Assembly (NCBI GenBank): GCA_905178155.1
Contig: CAJINV010000005.1
Coordinates: forward strand, 9,093,346 to 9,157,345
DNA length: 64,000 nt
DNA from: Amoebophrya sp. A120
Lineage: Eukaryota; Sar; Dinophyceae; Syndiniales; Amoebophryaceae
Direction of reading: 5' to 3'
Within the stretch, counting starts at the first letter, position 1; the number at the start of each line of letters is the position of its first letter. The position numbers and the translations under genes are program-made. Of the stretch, positions 11,060-21,785 are shown in pieces. The notes under the pieces are model-generated. The model made no database searches, had not been told where the DNA came from, and worked only from the letters and a program-made list of their open reading frames with translations.

Positions 11060-14000
11060 ATGTCCTCGGCACATCAAAATACGAACAACTCCGCCGCAAG
11101 CGGCCCCTTTCTGCGCGTGGCGCACGCTCGGAGTAGCATTGGCAGCTTTTCAACAGGCAATAGTACAGGTTCTGCGTCCTTTCGACGTACGTCGAATGGG
11201 GGCAATGGAAATACTAGGAGGACAGGGGTTGCTGCGTCTTCGTCAACCTACGGCAGAAGTAAACAGCCGAGTCGGAGCGCCGCTGCAAGTCGGGGTAGTG
11301 CAAGCGGTTCTGGAGCTGGGTCTACTTTTTTGCCGCAGGATAACACCCCTCACCGCCCGCTGCTTTCCGAGGATATCTACATGTACGAGGGCAGCCACGC
11401 CGCGAGCGCAGCGGGGGAAATTGTAAGCGCTCCCAACAACAACACTCCGAGCGAGGTCGGCCAGACCACGGGTGGCGAAGCGATTTCCCCAATCCGCGAC
11501 TACGATGTGGTGATTGGGCGGAACAACTTATGCCTTGGACGGTCGTTAACATACAGAAGGGTGAATTTGCAGTGAATTTGTATTGCATGACTTGCATTTA
11601 TTGCTTTAAAAGAGAAGTACGCAGCGCAAAGGGCTGGACACGAGCCCAAGCAGCCCACGCAGCGTGAAGGGCTGCTCGTCGCCCGCTGGCACTTGCAGCA
11701 CCGAAAGAAGTGGTCTTGCGGGGGTCCGCCGGACTGTGTAGTGCATATGTAACCAAGCCCCAAAACCCGGAGTTTCTCGTGCGGTAGCGAATTTTGAATA
11801 GGCACCTTGGGCCAGAATTCACCCACGGCTTTTTCAAAATTCACCCCAAAATTCACCGAGCCCCGTTTTTCGATCGTGATAAGCAAACTTTAGAGCAGAA
11901 AAGTGCCCAAAAAAGTGCACAGGTGGGCCCTGGGAAGTGGGGCCGAGGGGAAGAGACAGGCGCCCTCTGCTGCACTCAGCCCGTCTATACTCTGCCGAAA
12001 AGGCCTGGCGAGTTCACGCGCCTGCCGGATAGACGCGTCAAAGCTCTCTGTCTGGTCCTTTCGCCCTTGTTTTCTCGCCTTCTTGCCTAATTTGCATGCG
12101 CTTGCTCGCAGCCTTTCTTTTTGGCGTCTTTGCCGCGGCTGCTGCAGTGCTCTGATGCAAGCACAGGGAGGCGCATAGACATGGCCAAAGAACGGCACCC
12201 AGGCCATGTCTAGAAGAAGCTAGCTGCCCGCCGCATAAGCCTTGGCAACTTCTGCGGTGTGCAGAACCCACTTCCCAGAAGGGCAAAAGGGACAATGTCC
12301 CGGCGGACTCATCTGCATTTTGTCATGCAAAAATCACTACAGATTCACCACTTCTCATGCTAACGGGTGTTAAAGCTCTAGCCAACAACACCCAGAGTGG
12401 TGGCGAAGCGATTTCCCCAATCCGCGACTACGATGTGGTCATTGGGCGGAACAGCAGTAGTGGGTTAAGCGGAGCGGGAACTGTTACCGGTACGACAACC
12501 GGTGCTCGTACTTCCTCCGGTAGTAAAGGAGAGCTACCAGTCCGCAATTCTCTCAAACGGCAGTACACCGGTGCACTGGCGGAACCTCTGCTGTCCGAAG
12601 AAGAGAAGCAACTGGCGAAGTTTGTGGTCGAAAACGAGCTGCCGGTTGGGGATCTTCATGCGGGAGATGATAACACGCCGCAAGTCGTGGATCACCACGG
12701 TGATGATCACAAAACCGGCGCTAAACACCTCTTCCACTACAATTCTTACCGGCTCCACAAAAAATCGTTTCAAAGGTTAAAGAACTCCCTGAACACCGGC
12801 GGTGTGCAGCAACACCACCAGCGGAAGTACTGGTTATGAACTGCAAAAGTATCGTACTCGTATAAATGCATTACAAATTTCCTCAGCGTGAGAAATAAAA
12901 TCTGTAATGCGGATTTACTTTCAAAGAAAGATTTGTAATGCATGACTGCAGTACGAGTGCGATGCTTTTGCATTTCATACTGGTGTCGGCGAAACAAATA
13001 CGAGTTTGTGGCGTTTTTGGACAGCTTTGAGGTCTTGGTCGCGGCAACCTGCTACATGTTATTCTGTCTCATGCTCGGGACCTTTCACTACTACTTCTCC
13101 ATGAGCACCGCGAAGGTTTACACTGATGTAGACCTGCATCATAACGTCTACGAGGACGACCTCATTTCCTCCCACCGCAACATTTGGATCGACGGCATGT
13201 ACTGGGCGGTGGTGACGTTTACCACCGTGGGGTACGGTGATGTCATCCCCGGCAGCCCGCACGACAAGCAGAATCCGCAGCATTTGTGCAGCCCTGACAA
13301 TGCGTCGTACTGCCATATCGACGAAACCATGCTGATTGTGCTGATTTGGTACATGGTGGTGTCTAACATCCTGATCGTCGCTATCTTGGGGAATTACATG
13401 GTGAACGCAACGCGGCAGTCGTCGGCTGTCCGCACGGGGATTTACCGGGTCACACTGGTGGTCGTTTACTATGCATTTTGCAAAAGTTGTTGTACTATCG
13501 TATGATCATCGCATGACATTTGCAATAGGAAAATAGAAGAACTTGTCATGCAGTGATTCAGTGGGAGAAACTGAAACAGTGTCTGTCATGCTATCTCTGC
13601 GACCACACTCCGTAATATTACAACTTTTGCCAAGCATACCATTCTCATCGTCGGCATGTTTGGGTTTCACGTCACGGACGGGCGGTCAAGCGCGCACGAG
13701 ATGTTCTATTTCGTTTCGGTCACCTCCACCACCGTTGGCTACGGCGACTTTGTGCCCGACGGAAACGATGGGAAGCTGTTCGCGATTTACGCAACGCAAA
13801 AGTATCGTACCAGTTGGTAATTATCGCATTACAAATTTTTTTAGAATCAGAAATGGAACTTGTCATGCGGAAACGAGTCGCAACAGCGCATCTGTCATGC
13901 AAGATTGCGATTACCACGACCACGATACAACTTTTGCACAGGATACGATTGTGTACATCACGATGTCAACGATCGTCGTAGCTTCCTCCATCGCGGGACT

Positions 14001-15361
14001 GATGGACTTGTTCGTGGAGTTGAGAAACGAAAGGTCGGTCCGAAGATTTTTACTTGACGGAGATATCAAGCGAGAATTACTGCGGCAGGCACAGCTGGAA
14101 ACGGGGGAAACGGTCATCACGGAAGCTGAGTACATTTACTTCATGCTCACGCAGGTGAACCTGTGTACCCCGGCGACGGTGACGGCGTTTATCGTGAGGA
14201 AAAATCCCCCTTCCCCATACTGAAAAAGGATACTTCTGAAAATATGTGATGCTGATTTGTGACCACAAATTGTCTCTGTGTTGCTGGAAGGCAAATCCAG
14301 AGACTCCGCTGCGTTTTGCAGGCAATCTGTAATGCTGTGTGGCCTACAGAGGACGCGCCTGCCTTGTTGGGCACCTACACCAAAACGCCCCTGCTCCGGC
14401 TTTGTATCTGCCTGCAGTTCTCTACTGCAAGACAAATCCGACTTGCGTACACAAATCCCGCATCGCAGATTTCCACTTTGATATGGGGAGGGGGGATCTT
14501 TCATTTTGATAGCGTTGCGGCTTTCCTTTGAGATGGTCGCGGAGGAGGAACTGGAGGAAGAATTAGAACAAGCGGGTGATCATGAACCACAGCACAACCT
14601 CACCGGCAACGTCGATCTAGCGAAGCTGGAACACCTCGCAGCGAGACAGCTGCCGGAGGGGAGTGTGTACGATGAAGATGGCAGCAGTAGTGTCGCTAGA
14701 GCGACTATCGCAAGAAAAAACTGTCTCAGTCTTAAATCTTTGCAGAGCCAGCAATACAAATTTGCGAAGCAAGAAACAAAAAATCTCTGATGCGTTCAAA
14801 CAGCAATGGAAAACACCTCCTATGAAGTGCGACTTTCTTCCATCTCCGGCATGACAAAAAACTGTTTCAAGGAAGTTGCGCATTACAAGTTGAGACTGAG
14901 ACTGTTTTTTCTCACGATAGAGACCGATCAGGCAGGTGGAAGCCGCTTCTCGTCCAAGGTGAGCGAATACCAAGGCTTGCTAAGTATCAAATGCAAATAT
15001 GTCTGGGTCTGGAACATTCTAAACTTGTGATGCTGTCTCTGCATTCTGAAAAAAATTGTATTGCATGACCAGCAAGAGGACTCTAGTTTGTGCTACGCGG
15101 AGCGGGCATTTCTCATGCTGTAGAGGTATCACAAAGCGCTCTAAAAATCTGTGATGCTACGGCATGCCTCACGGACATCATGGGTCATGAAAAATATGCA
15201 TGACAAATCTAGAAATCTTCCAGACCCAGACACTTTTGCATTTCATATTAAGGGGGAATAGTACTACGAGTGCGGCCGGCGTGGTTACGGTCGACTTGCA
15301 GGCGGGTGGCGCAGATGATCAGGCGGAAGAGGAGGTGGACGAGGGGAAATACTTGCTGTGA
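11060..15361 (+). CDS. Two-pore-domain potassium channel (TPK/K2P type)
   Basis: Exons, as deduced: 11060-11525, 12454-12834, 12985-13469, 13638-13797, 13951-14189, 14517-14705, 14925-14994, 15253-15361. The N-terminal 150 residues are Ser/Gly/Asn-rich and probably cytosolic. Then a hydrophobic segment (EVLVAATCYMLFCLMLGTFH), a first pore with filter TTVGYGD near 13217-13237, a further membrane segment (LIVLIWYMVVSNILIVAIL), another (TILIVGMFGFHV), a second pore with TTVGYGD near 13732-13752, and a last segment (YITMSTIVVASSIAGLMDLF). Two identical K+ filters in one chain define the two-pore class. The C-terminal cytosolic part is acidic, with no intact EF-hand seen. The ATG at 11060 is the first in frame. 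The first intron is bounded by a 55-bp exon duplication and could instead be partly retained. Confidence 0.9.
11471..11525 (+). repeat. 55-bp direct repeat, copy 1
   Basis: Coding sequence for GGEAISPIRDYDVVIGRN. It matches 12399-12453 at 54 of 55 positions (one G/C difference). The flanking CCAACAAC context is also partly shared, so a larger block was duplicated. Confidence 0.95.
11526..12398. mobile_element. Large introner-like intron between two exon copies (S5)
   Basis: Near the left end, GGTGAATTTGCAGTGAATTT followed by GTATTGCATGAC is mirrored near 12320-12360 by GTCATGC, ATCACTACAGATTCACC and CATGCTAACGGGTGTTAA, so there is a degenerate terminal inverted repeat of about 45 bp. The centre (about 11620-12290) is GC-richer and unrelated to other introners, perhaps a nested insertion. 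The duplicated exon blocks on both sides replace the usual 5-bp repeat. Confidence 0.6.
12399..12453 (+). repeat. 55-bp direct repeat, copy 2
   Basis: Second copy of the K+ channel exon block. If splicing joins 11525 to 12454 this copy is intronic and the frame continues RN-SSSGLSG. If it were exonic the conserved block would appear twice in the protein. Confidence 0.95.
12835..12979. mobile_element. Introner D in K+ channel gene
   Basis: Ends TATGAACTGCAAAAGTATCG and TTTTGCATTTCATA. Repeat CTGGT, perfect. Removal gives QRKYWCRRNKYEFVAFL, just before the first membrane segment. Confidence 0.9.
13470..13638. mobile_element. Introner D-like, weak flank repeat, K+ channel gene
   Basis: TATGCATTTTGCAAAAGTTG is mirrored by CAACTTTTGCCAAGCATA. 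Only a 3-bp TAC repeat is seen. Splicing after GTTTAC to ACCATT gives VVVYTILIVGMF, a membrane segment. Confidence 0.75.
13798..13945. mobile_element. Introner D in K+ channel gene
   Basis: Repeat CGATT, perfect. Ends TACGCAACGCAAAAGTATCG and CTTTTGCACAGGATA. Removal gives GKLFAIVYITMST directly after the second pore. Confidence 0.9.
14190..14511 (-). mobile_element. Introner B in K+ channel gene
   Basis: Repeat GCGTT, perfect. Left TATCGTGAGGAAAAATCCCC, right GGGGATCTTTCATTTTGATA. Removal gives PATVTALRLSFEMVAEEE. Confidence 0.92.
14706..14919. mobile_element. Introner singleton S2, K+ channel gene
   Basis: Its own terminal repeat: AGAAAAAACTGTCTCAGTCT on the left, with the reverse complement before CTCACGATA on the right. 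Repeat GCGAC/GAGAC (4/5). Removal gives SSSVARATDQAGGSRF. Confidence 0.85.
14995..15247 (+). mobile_element. Introner A in K+ channel gene
   Basis: Repeat CTAAG/TTAAG (4/5). Right end reads CATA instead of GATA. Removal gives YQGLLRGNSTTSAAG and keeps the frame to the stop at 15361. Confidence 0.9.
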
Positions 15362-16553
15362 TGAAAACGGTCGGGTTAGTACTGGAAAACCTTTATTTTT
15401 CGTCATCGCTGGCGGGGTGGTTTTTTTGCACTAAGAGGTACTATCACTAGAGATGTTCGGGTTAGCAAACTTGATTTGTTTTGAGTTGTTTCTACCATTG
15501 GTATTCAAACAAGCTATCAGTTTCAGGCTTGTAGTTCCGTTTTTCGTTCAAAACAGTTGCAGAATTTTTTTTTCTTATTTAGCAAGAAAGTCAAATAGCC
15601 ATAGAAATATGCACGCTACAACTATGTTTCTCCTCTTTTGTTGCTTATGGTTTGGAAAATTAGCTTTTCGAATTTGGATAATCTAGCTCCGCACAGAAAT
15701 TTGTAAAATTAACGTTGAAAAGTAGGTACGTAAGTACACTTTGGAGATGAGAATGCTGTACACCATGGAACCGAGAATTTTTTGCACTCCGACTTGATTC
15801 TGTATCTGTAGATAGCTGTTGAATCATTCATAGTTGAATCCAGAAGGTCTTCGCTCGATATGAAAAACTCTCGATCAGCAGGGGGATCATCAGGCACGGT
15901 TCCTAGAAACGAAAATTGTTTCTCTGGTCCTTGAAGATGTGGAGAGTGCATCACTTTAGTAAAAACACGACTCAACATCAAAGATCACGCAAAAAGCCAA
16001 CTACATAATGATCCACCACTCGGTAGTGCGCTCAAGAATATGAACATCAACGGGAGTCACAAAACGAGATCAACCGCTCCTTCTCGAAAGCAAAGATCAA
16101 AAAAGATCGAAAATGAATAGCACGCTCATCGGAAAAACAATTTCAATTACGAGGGTATGTGCGAAATTCGCCGACGGCGAAAGGGCCAGCTTTTGCAGCC
16201 TTCACGCAAAGTAGCAGAAATTAGTTTGTGCCAACACAATCACTCCCGATGTCTTGCCATCTTAACAGAGGAACTGGCTGGTTACGGATGGAAAAAAAAT
16301 GTCTGCTTGAAGATATTATACTAGGGAGAACTAGTACGTATGAAATAGTTTACTGCTTGAAACAACAGACGGCCTGATAGTGCAACAACACATTCAACAC
16401 GACCAGAACGGCGGTTGAAGAAGAGAAACCGCGCTTGCGGTTCTTGCAGAAGTTTCAACTAGTCTGTATTTAAAAGTTCTCTTGCAAATTGCAATTGTTA
16501 CATCACAAGATTCTTGTTTCTATACCAAATAAAAGCCCCACAACTACCACAAA
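15362..16553. other. Spacer
   Basis: AT-rich, with no ORF above background and no introner termini. It contains the 3' end of the K+ channel transcript and the NSA2 5' region. Confidence 0.6.
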
Positions 16554-18521
16554 ATGCCGCAAAACGAGTACATCGAGGAGCACCAGCGCCGGTTCGGTAA
16601 GCGCCTGGACCATATGGATTGCAAAAATGTCTGTGTCTGGAAGAATGGAACTTGTCATGCTGTCTGCGGATTCTAAAAGTATCTGTGTTGCATGAGCAGC
16701 AAGAGGAGTCAGTCTGTGGCACGTCGCGGAGAGGGCATAATTTCTCATGCGTAATTAGCATCAAGAAGCTCTCAAAAAATCTGTTGTGCTACTAGCACCA
16801 GCATCACAGACCTCATTGGTGATGCGAAATGTGCATGACAAGCCCCGACTCTTCCAGACCCAGACACTTTTGCATTTGATAGACCATGAGGAGCGAAAGC
16901 GGAAGAAGCAGGCCAGGGAAGTGAAGAAGAATGCCAAACTCGCGAAAAAATTGACCGGGATCTATCCTATGTAAAAACGTCCCCACCCCAGAGTCAAGAT
17001 GGGGATTTTGCAGCACAAACCTTGAAGTTTTGGGAACCACGCATGACAAATTGCAGGCTGTAGCGTAGTGCAGTTTAGCAAGGGAAGCCGCATAACAAAT
17101 CGATATCCTTAGGCTGTTTACAGCATTACAAGTTCCAAAACACAATTGATAATGCCCCGCATGGGATCGCGCATTACAAACGCTCTTGTGCTTGCAGATC
17201 TGCATCACAACTCTGGGGTGGGGACGTTTTTACTCAGGATAGGATCAAGGCAAAAATCTTCCACAAGAAGCGGTACACCGAGAAGGCACAGATGAAAAAG
17301 ACTTTGAAAGTATCACAAGGAAAAATCCCCCTTCCCCATATCAAAACGGAATCTCTCATGCTGGATTTCCATACACAAATCAGATTTGTCTTGCAGTAGA
17401 GGAATGCAGGCATATGCCCAGCCTCAGTCGAGAGGTTTTGACGTAGGCGCCTAGCATGACAAACGTGTATGCTCTAAGCCAAACAGCATCACAAACCGCC
17501 TGCAAAATGCGGAACGCTTTCTGGACTTGCCTTCTTGCAAGACAGACAGGATTTGAGGTCGCAAATGCGCATCACAAATTATCAGACGGATACGCTTTCG
17601 ATATGGGGAGGGGGGATTTTTCCTTTGGATAGAAAGCGCACGAGGAGAAGGATGCCGATAAGAAACCAGATGAGGACAACGTGCCCAAGGGGGCAATACC
17701 AAGTTACTTGCTGGACAGGGAACAGCAGGCGCGAACGAAGGTTTTGAGTAACATGATCAAACAAAAGAGGAAGGAGAAAGCCGGGAAGTGGCAAGTGCCA
17801 GTGCCGAAGGTATAGGATTTTTTTTGTCATGCGAAGTGGAGATTTAAACAGCTGTTTCTGATGCAGATTTTGGCATTGACAATCAACACATGCGTGATCA
17901 TGATGTTTCGCAATTCTCTTCAGGTGAAAGCAATGACAGAGGACGAAATGTTCAAAATTATGCGAACGGGTAAGAGGAAGAAGAAAGCGTGGAAGCGCGT
18001 GGTCAACAAGGTCTGCTTCGTCGGGGAAAATTTTACGAGGAAAAACCCAAAATTTGAAAGGTATGGAAAGATTGTGCTAATGTGAGTTTTCATTTTGTAA
18101 TGGTGATTTTTGCATCAGGATGTCGATTTTTTTTTTACACAAAATGGAATTATACTTTTCGACGCCCGTCGGCGAACATGGTCCGCTTGTTATGCGCAAC
18201 ACAAATTATAGATGTCTCAAACGACGCAATGAATAATACTACAGGTTTATCCGCCCCTCGTCCCTGCGATTCAAGAAGGCGCACGTGACGCACCCGGAAC
18301 TGAAAACGACGTTTCATCTGGATATTGTCGGCGTGAAGAAGAACCCGCAGTCCGGGCTGTACACCTCATTAGGCGTGATTACGAAGGGTACGGTATTGGA
18401 GGTCAACGTGTCGGAGCTGGGGCTGGTCACGCAGACGGGAAAGGTCGTGTGGGCGAAGTACGCACAGGTGACAAATAACCCGGAAATGGACGGCTGCATC
18501 AACGCGGTCCTGCTGGTGTAA
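16554..18521 (+). CDS. NSA2: Ribosome biogenesis protein NSA2
   Basis: Exons: 16554-16612, 16887-16972, 17247-17310, 17637-17809, 17924-18060, 18245-18521. The spliced protein, about 260 residues as in other eukaryotes, starts [20 protein letters not shown] and carries family blocks [78 protein letters not shown] and the C-terminal YAQVTNNP...[13 protein letters not shown]2 acts in the nucleolus in 60S pre-ribosome maturation (27S pre-rRNA processing). Because the family is so conserved, this gene is the best ruler for introner removal: three introners (A, C, B) leave no residue behind. Two introns (17810-17923, 18061-18244) are ordinary GT-AG. Confidence 0.98.
16613..16881 (+). mobile_element. 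Introner A in NSA2
   Basis: Repeat GACCA, perfect. Removal gives [17 protein letters not shown], colinear with the family. Left end TATGGATTGCAAAAATG. Confidence 0.95.
16973..17241 (+). mobile_element. Introner C in NSA2
   Basis: Repeat GGATC, perfect. Left TATCCTATGTAAAAACGTCC, right GACGTTTTTACTCAGGATA. Removal gives [15 protein letters not shown]. The GT and AG just inside the ends would, if used, add 17 nt and shift the frame. Confidence 0.96.
17311..17631 (+). mobile_element. Introner B in NSA2
   Basis: Repeat GAAAG, perfect. Removal gives [16 protein letters not shown]. Orientation is opposite to the B copies at 4180 and 14190. Confidence 0.95.
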
Positions 18522-18865
18522 GTGGAGTCATGGGAGTGGAATTGTTTCTTGGCGGTGGAAAGACAAAATTTCTTCACACAGTGGCAAGAAGAGGTTGAAG
18601 AAGTTGTCCACGTGCTCACACTCTTACTACGCTTTAAACGGATGCGAAAAAGCTGTTTGCTCCACTGCGAGTCGCGATTTTTTCTGAATGCGAAAAAGAG
18701 GAAAAGAAGGAAAGCACAATGCTTCGAAAGTTGTGCGCAGTGTTATTCTTTTACGTACTTGGGTGTTCGTGTTCCAGGCGAATTGATAAGGAACGTCGCA
18801 GGGCTTGCGTCGCTGCAGGTTTTTGCTAGCGTTGCACTGATTTCATTGCCCCATTTCTTTGCACA
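18522..18865. other. NSA2 downstream region
   Basis: The + frame stays open from 18522 into the GC-rich block, but shows no domain, no start context and lies directly after the NSA2 stop. Read as 3' UTR. Confidence 0.5.
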
Positions 18866-19770
18866 GGGAAGACGGCGGGCCTGCGAAGTGTGCGGAGGGC
18901 GATGGCTGGGACTTCGGCGCCCACTTGGCCGCGATGGAGCGGGAAGTCGCTGCAGAGCGGCCCCCCATGCTGGAGGGCTTGGGCCCTGCCGGGCCCGCTT
19001 CTGGGGATGAGTCTGCTGATGCGGCGGAAGCCAGCCCGGGCGCCGGCCGGCCCCGCGACGGCCCCCGCATTTGGGGAATCTGCGACGGAAGTGGGCACAG
19101 CAGGGCCAGCCCCCCCCCGCGGGCGGCCAGAGCTAACAAGGCGGGCGCCCGGGCCGGCCGCGCTCTTTTTTTGGGCCCTCGCACTTCCGGCGCCCCCGCG
19201 GCTTTTCGCAGCGCCCGCGCATTTCGCCGCCCCCAAGCGCTCGCGCGCCAGGCGCCGCCCGGCCCGCCTGCGCAACTGCGGAACAGGCCGAAGCGCGCAT
19301 CTGCCCGGCCGGAGTGTGCCAGTGCTGACCGGGCCGCGCACACGGGCAGAGCTGTTTTCGGTCACGAGGACGAACCAGCCAAACGGACTGCGCCCCGTGC
19401 CGCCGGGCTCTGAAGTAGCGGCAGCAGCCGCGGCGGTCCGCGCCCCCCGCCTCGGCGAAGGCGCGGGCCCTTGGTAGTTTCAGGGGCGGCGCGCCCCGGG
19501 GCCCGCCCAAGCGCGCGCGCGGCGCCTGCCGCTGGCGCGGGCGCCCCCTGTTGCGGCCCTAATGTCTTCGGCAATGTAGCGCGCGCGCGCCCCGCCGGCC
19601 CGAGGACCCGTGCCAAGCAAATTCCGGCCCTTAGTTGAGGCCCCGCTGCCGTCACTTCGGGCGTGCCCGAGGCCCCCCGCGCGGCCGCGGCGATCGGCCG
19701 CGGCCTTCTGTCCACGCGCCGCGCCGCGCTTTTTGGCGCGCCGCAGCTGCGGCCGCTATTTGTACTCACT
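18866..19770. other. GC-rich intergenic island 1
   Basis: Abrupt change to very high GC with GCGCGC and GGGCCC runs. All six frames are long and open because stops are rare at this composition; translations are Ala/Arg/Pro/Gly-rich in every frame. No introner, TIR or known domain. From 19770 to 20209 composition returns to normal and holds no gene. Confidence 0.7.
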
Positions 19771-20209
19771 CTAGAGCGAGAAAGGGGTCCTGCGCTACTA
19801 CCTGACTGCCCTGTATTCCCACCAGCTCGCCCTCCGAGCTGGACGCCTGAGCGACGCAACGAACGCCCTGGCATTCCACCCTGTTCTACAACTTCCGTCC
19901 AAATATTCATTTATTGGCTGGGGAGTAGTGCTACTGTTTCACAGCAACTGAGAGTCGAGAGTGAGTCATTTACTACGCTGCCGTGGCTTGTTTTTCTTGT
20001 TCGGCGGCACCATCGTGGTGGCGCGCACTTCATCTTGTCGGTGGGTAAAAGAACGTTTCTGAGTTCTGTCCTTTCTGAGTTCTGTCCTCCTGCGTGCTAA
20101 TAAATTCAAGTAGAAGTACGACAGCAGTCGCATGTAAGTATCTATCATGTAGTCCGTCATCCACCTCTCACGCGGATCGCTGCGTAAATAAAAAGTCAAC
20201 TCAAAAAAA

Positions 20210-21785
20210 ATGTTCGCCTTTACCGTTTTCTCCCGCTCTCTGAACGAGCGTGACGCGCGGGAGGCCTCGACGGATACGACGCACGCCACGCTGGAGTCCG
20301 AGTTATCCTCAGTGAAAACGCCCCCACGACCCTAGCCTCAAGATCCGCTTTTTGCTACACAGACCAAGAAGCTTTGGCTGTTGCGCATGACAAGGTTCGG
20401 CCTCTGGTGTGGTTGCGTTTGGCTAGTGAAGCCACATCACAAATCTGACTTCTTATGCTGATTAGAGCATTCCAAAGTTGTCCCAGACAGCATGAGAAAA
20501 CGCTCATCATGGGGCTGTGCATGACACACAATCTCGGTATGCAATTTTGCATGACAGAGCCTCTGGCTCTGGGATGGGGACGCTTTTGTTCCGGATACGA
20601 GCACGATAGAGTGTACAATCCGCAGTTCGCGGCGGCGCCGGATGACCGAGGGCACGGCTTCGACTCGCAGAAAGTGCAGCGGTTGCCGTATTGAATTTAT
20701 TTTTTGATGTTTGTGATGCGAAGATTACTAACACCAGTACCAGTAGGACCAAAATATTTGATGCTAGGTCGTTGATTCGAGCTGTAGATCAGTGCGCTCT
20801 ATGGTACATACAGCACGGAAAGTATAAAGCCAAAAATTATAAAACGTCTGTACAACGAATTATACATCACAGTTACTTCGAAGCCCGACAAGGTGTTCTG
20901 TGGGAAAAGCGCGAGCACATGGCGATCAACGATTTGATCGCACGGGAAGTGCAGGTCGAATGCGGGCCGGAGCAGGACGATTTGATCAATTGCCGCATGG
21001 ACCGGACCTGGACCAGCAACAAATGTCGGGAGTACGAGTACATCTGGCGACGGTGCAGCAGTCGGCCGAAGGAGTGGTTGGCGAAGCGGAGGTATGGATT
21101 GCAAAAATGTCTGGGTCTGGAAGAATGCAAGATTTGTGATGCAGGTTTTCCATGACCCATGAGGTCTGGAATGCGAGACCCAGCGTGACAGATTCTTTGA
21201 GGTCTATATCATGCCTTTCCTGCATGAGAAACTCCCTCTCAAATTGGTCAAAAGCGGGCAGCTTTTGGCACTCACGCAACACAGATTGTTGCATCATTTA
21301 GATTTAGCACGACAAGTTCAAATCTTCCAGGGCCAGACATTTTTGCAGTTGATAGGAGACGGGAGTTGGCCGTGCAGCGGATCGAAAACGGGGAGAGCTT
21401 GATGTTTTCCTTATGAAGTGCAAAAATGTTGTCTGGGTCTGGGAACTTGTGATGCTAAAATGTGCATGAGGAAAACACTGCCGAATGCAGTCCGGCATGA
21501 CAACTTCCCAAAACGCTTTCTCATAGGCAATCCGCATCAGAAGCTGCGTTTTTGCATGACAAAAGAGGCTGCGACTTTTGTTGGTTATGCAATACAGATT
21601 TTCTAGGTATGGAAAGCTAGCATTACAAGTTCCAACCTTCCAGACCCAGACACTTTTACAATCCATATTCCTCCTTAATGAGCAACGTGAACAAAATGTT
21701 CGCGGAAAAAGACGCGTTCAGCATGTTTACCGACCACGAATATTTCGACGGGGAAAGGGGGACGGAGTCGTTTAGGAGTTATTAG
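20210..21785 (+). CDS. Twin CX9C (CHCH) protein, probably mitochondrial intermembrane space
   Basis: Exons: 20210-20303, 20603-20690, 20876-21092, 21360-21411, 21673-21785. The protein (about 180 residues) starts MFAFTVFSRSLNERDAREAS. Its core has Cys-x9-Cys (CGPEQDDLINC) and, 10 residues on, a second Cys-x9-Cys (CREYEYIWRRC), the twin hairpin oxidised by Mia40 in the intermembrane space. A basic helix follows (SRPKEWLAKRRRELAVQRIE), and the tail ends FDGERGTESFRSY. The class includes respiratory subunits and assembly factors; which member this is cannot be said. One short intron (about 20691-20875) has no GT-AG solution that keeps LPYFEARQGVLWEKREH. Confidence 0.8.
20304..20597 (+). mobile_element. 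Introner C in CX9C gene
   Basis: Repeat CGAGT/CGAGC (4/5). Left TATCCTCAGTGAAAACGCCC, right CGCTTTTGTTCCGGATA, slightly diverged from other C copies. Removal gives LESEHDRVYNPQF. Confidence 0.88.
21093..21354 (-). mobile_element. Introner A (reverse core) in CX9C gene
   Basis: Repeat GGAGG/GGAGA (4/5). The core is the reverse complement of the A copy in NSA2. Removal gives WLAKRRRELAVQ. Confidence 0.9.
21412..21667 (+). mobile_element. Introner A2 in CX9C gene
   Basis: Repeat TTCCT, perfect. Right end ACTTTTACAATCCATA. Removal gives ESLMFSSLMSNVNKMF. Confidence 0.9.

Noticed and set aside
20691-21155. Uninterrupted 154-codon frame containing the CX9C motif, as a complete gene
   Set aside because: Its first part is intron and its last part is introner sequence; only the middle is exon, and the spliced gene explains the motif better.
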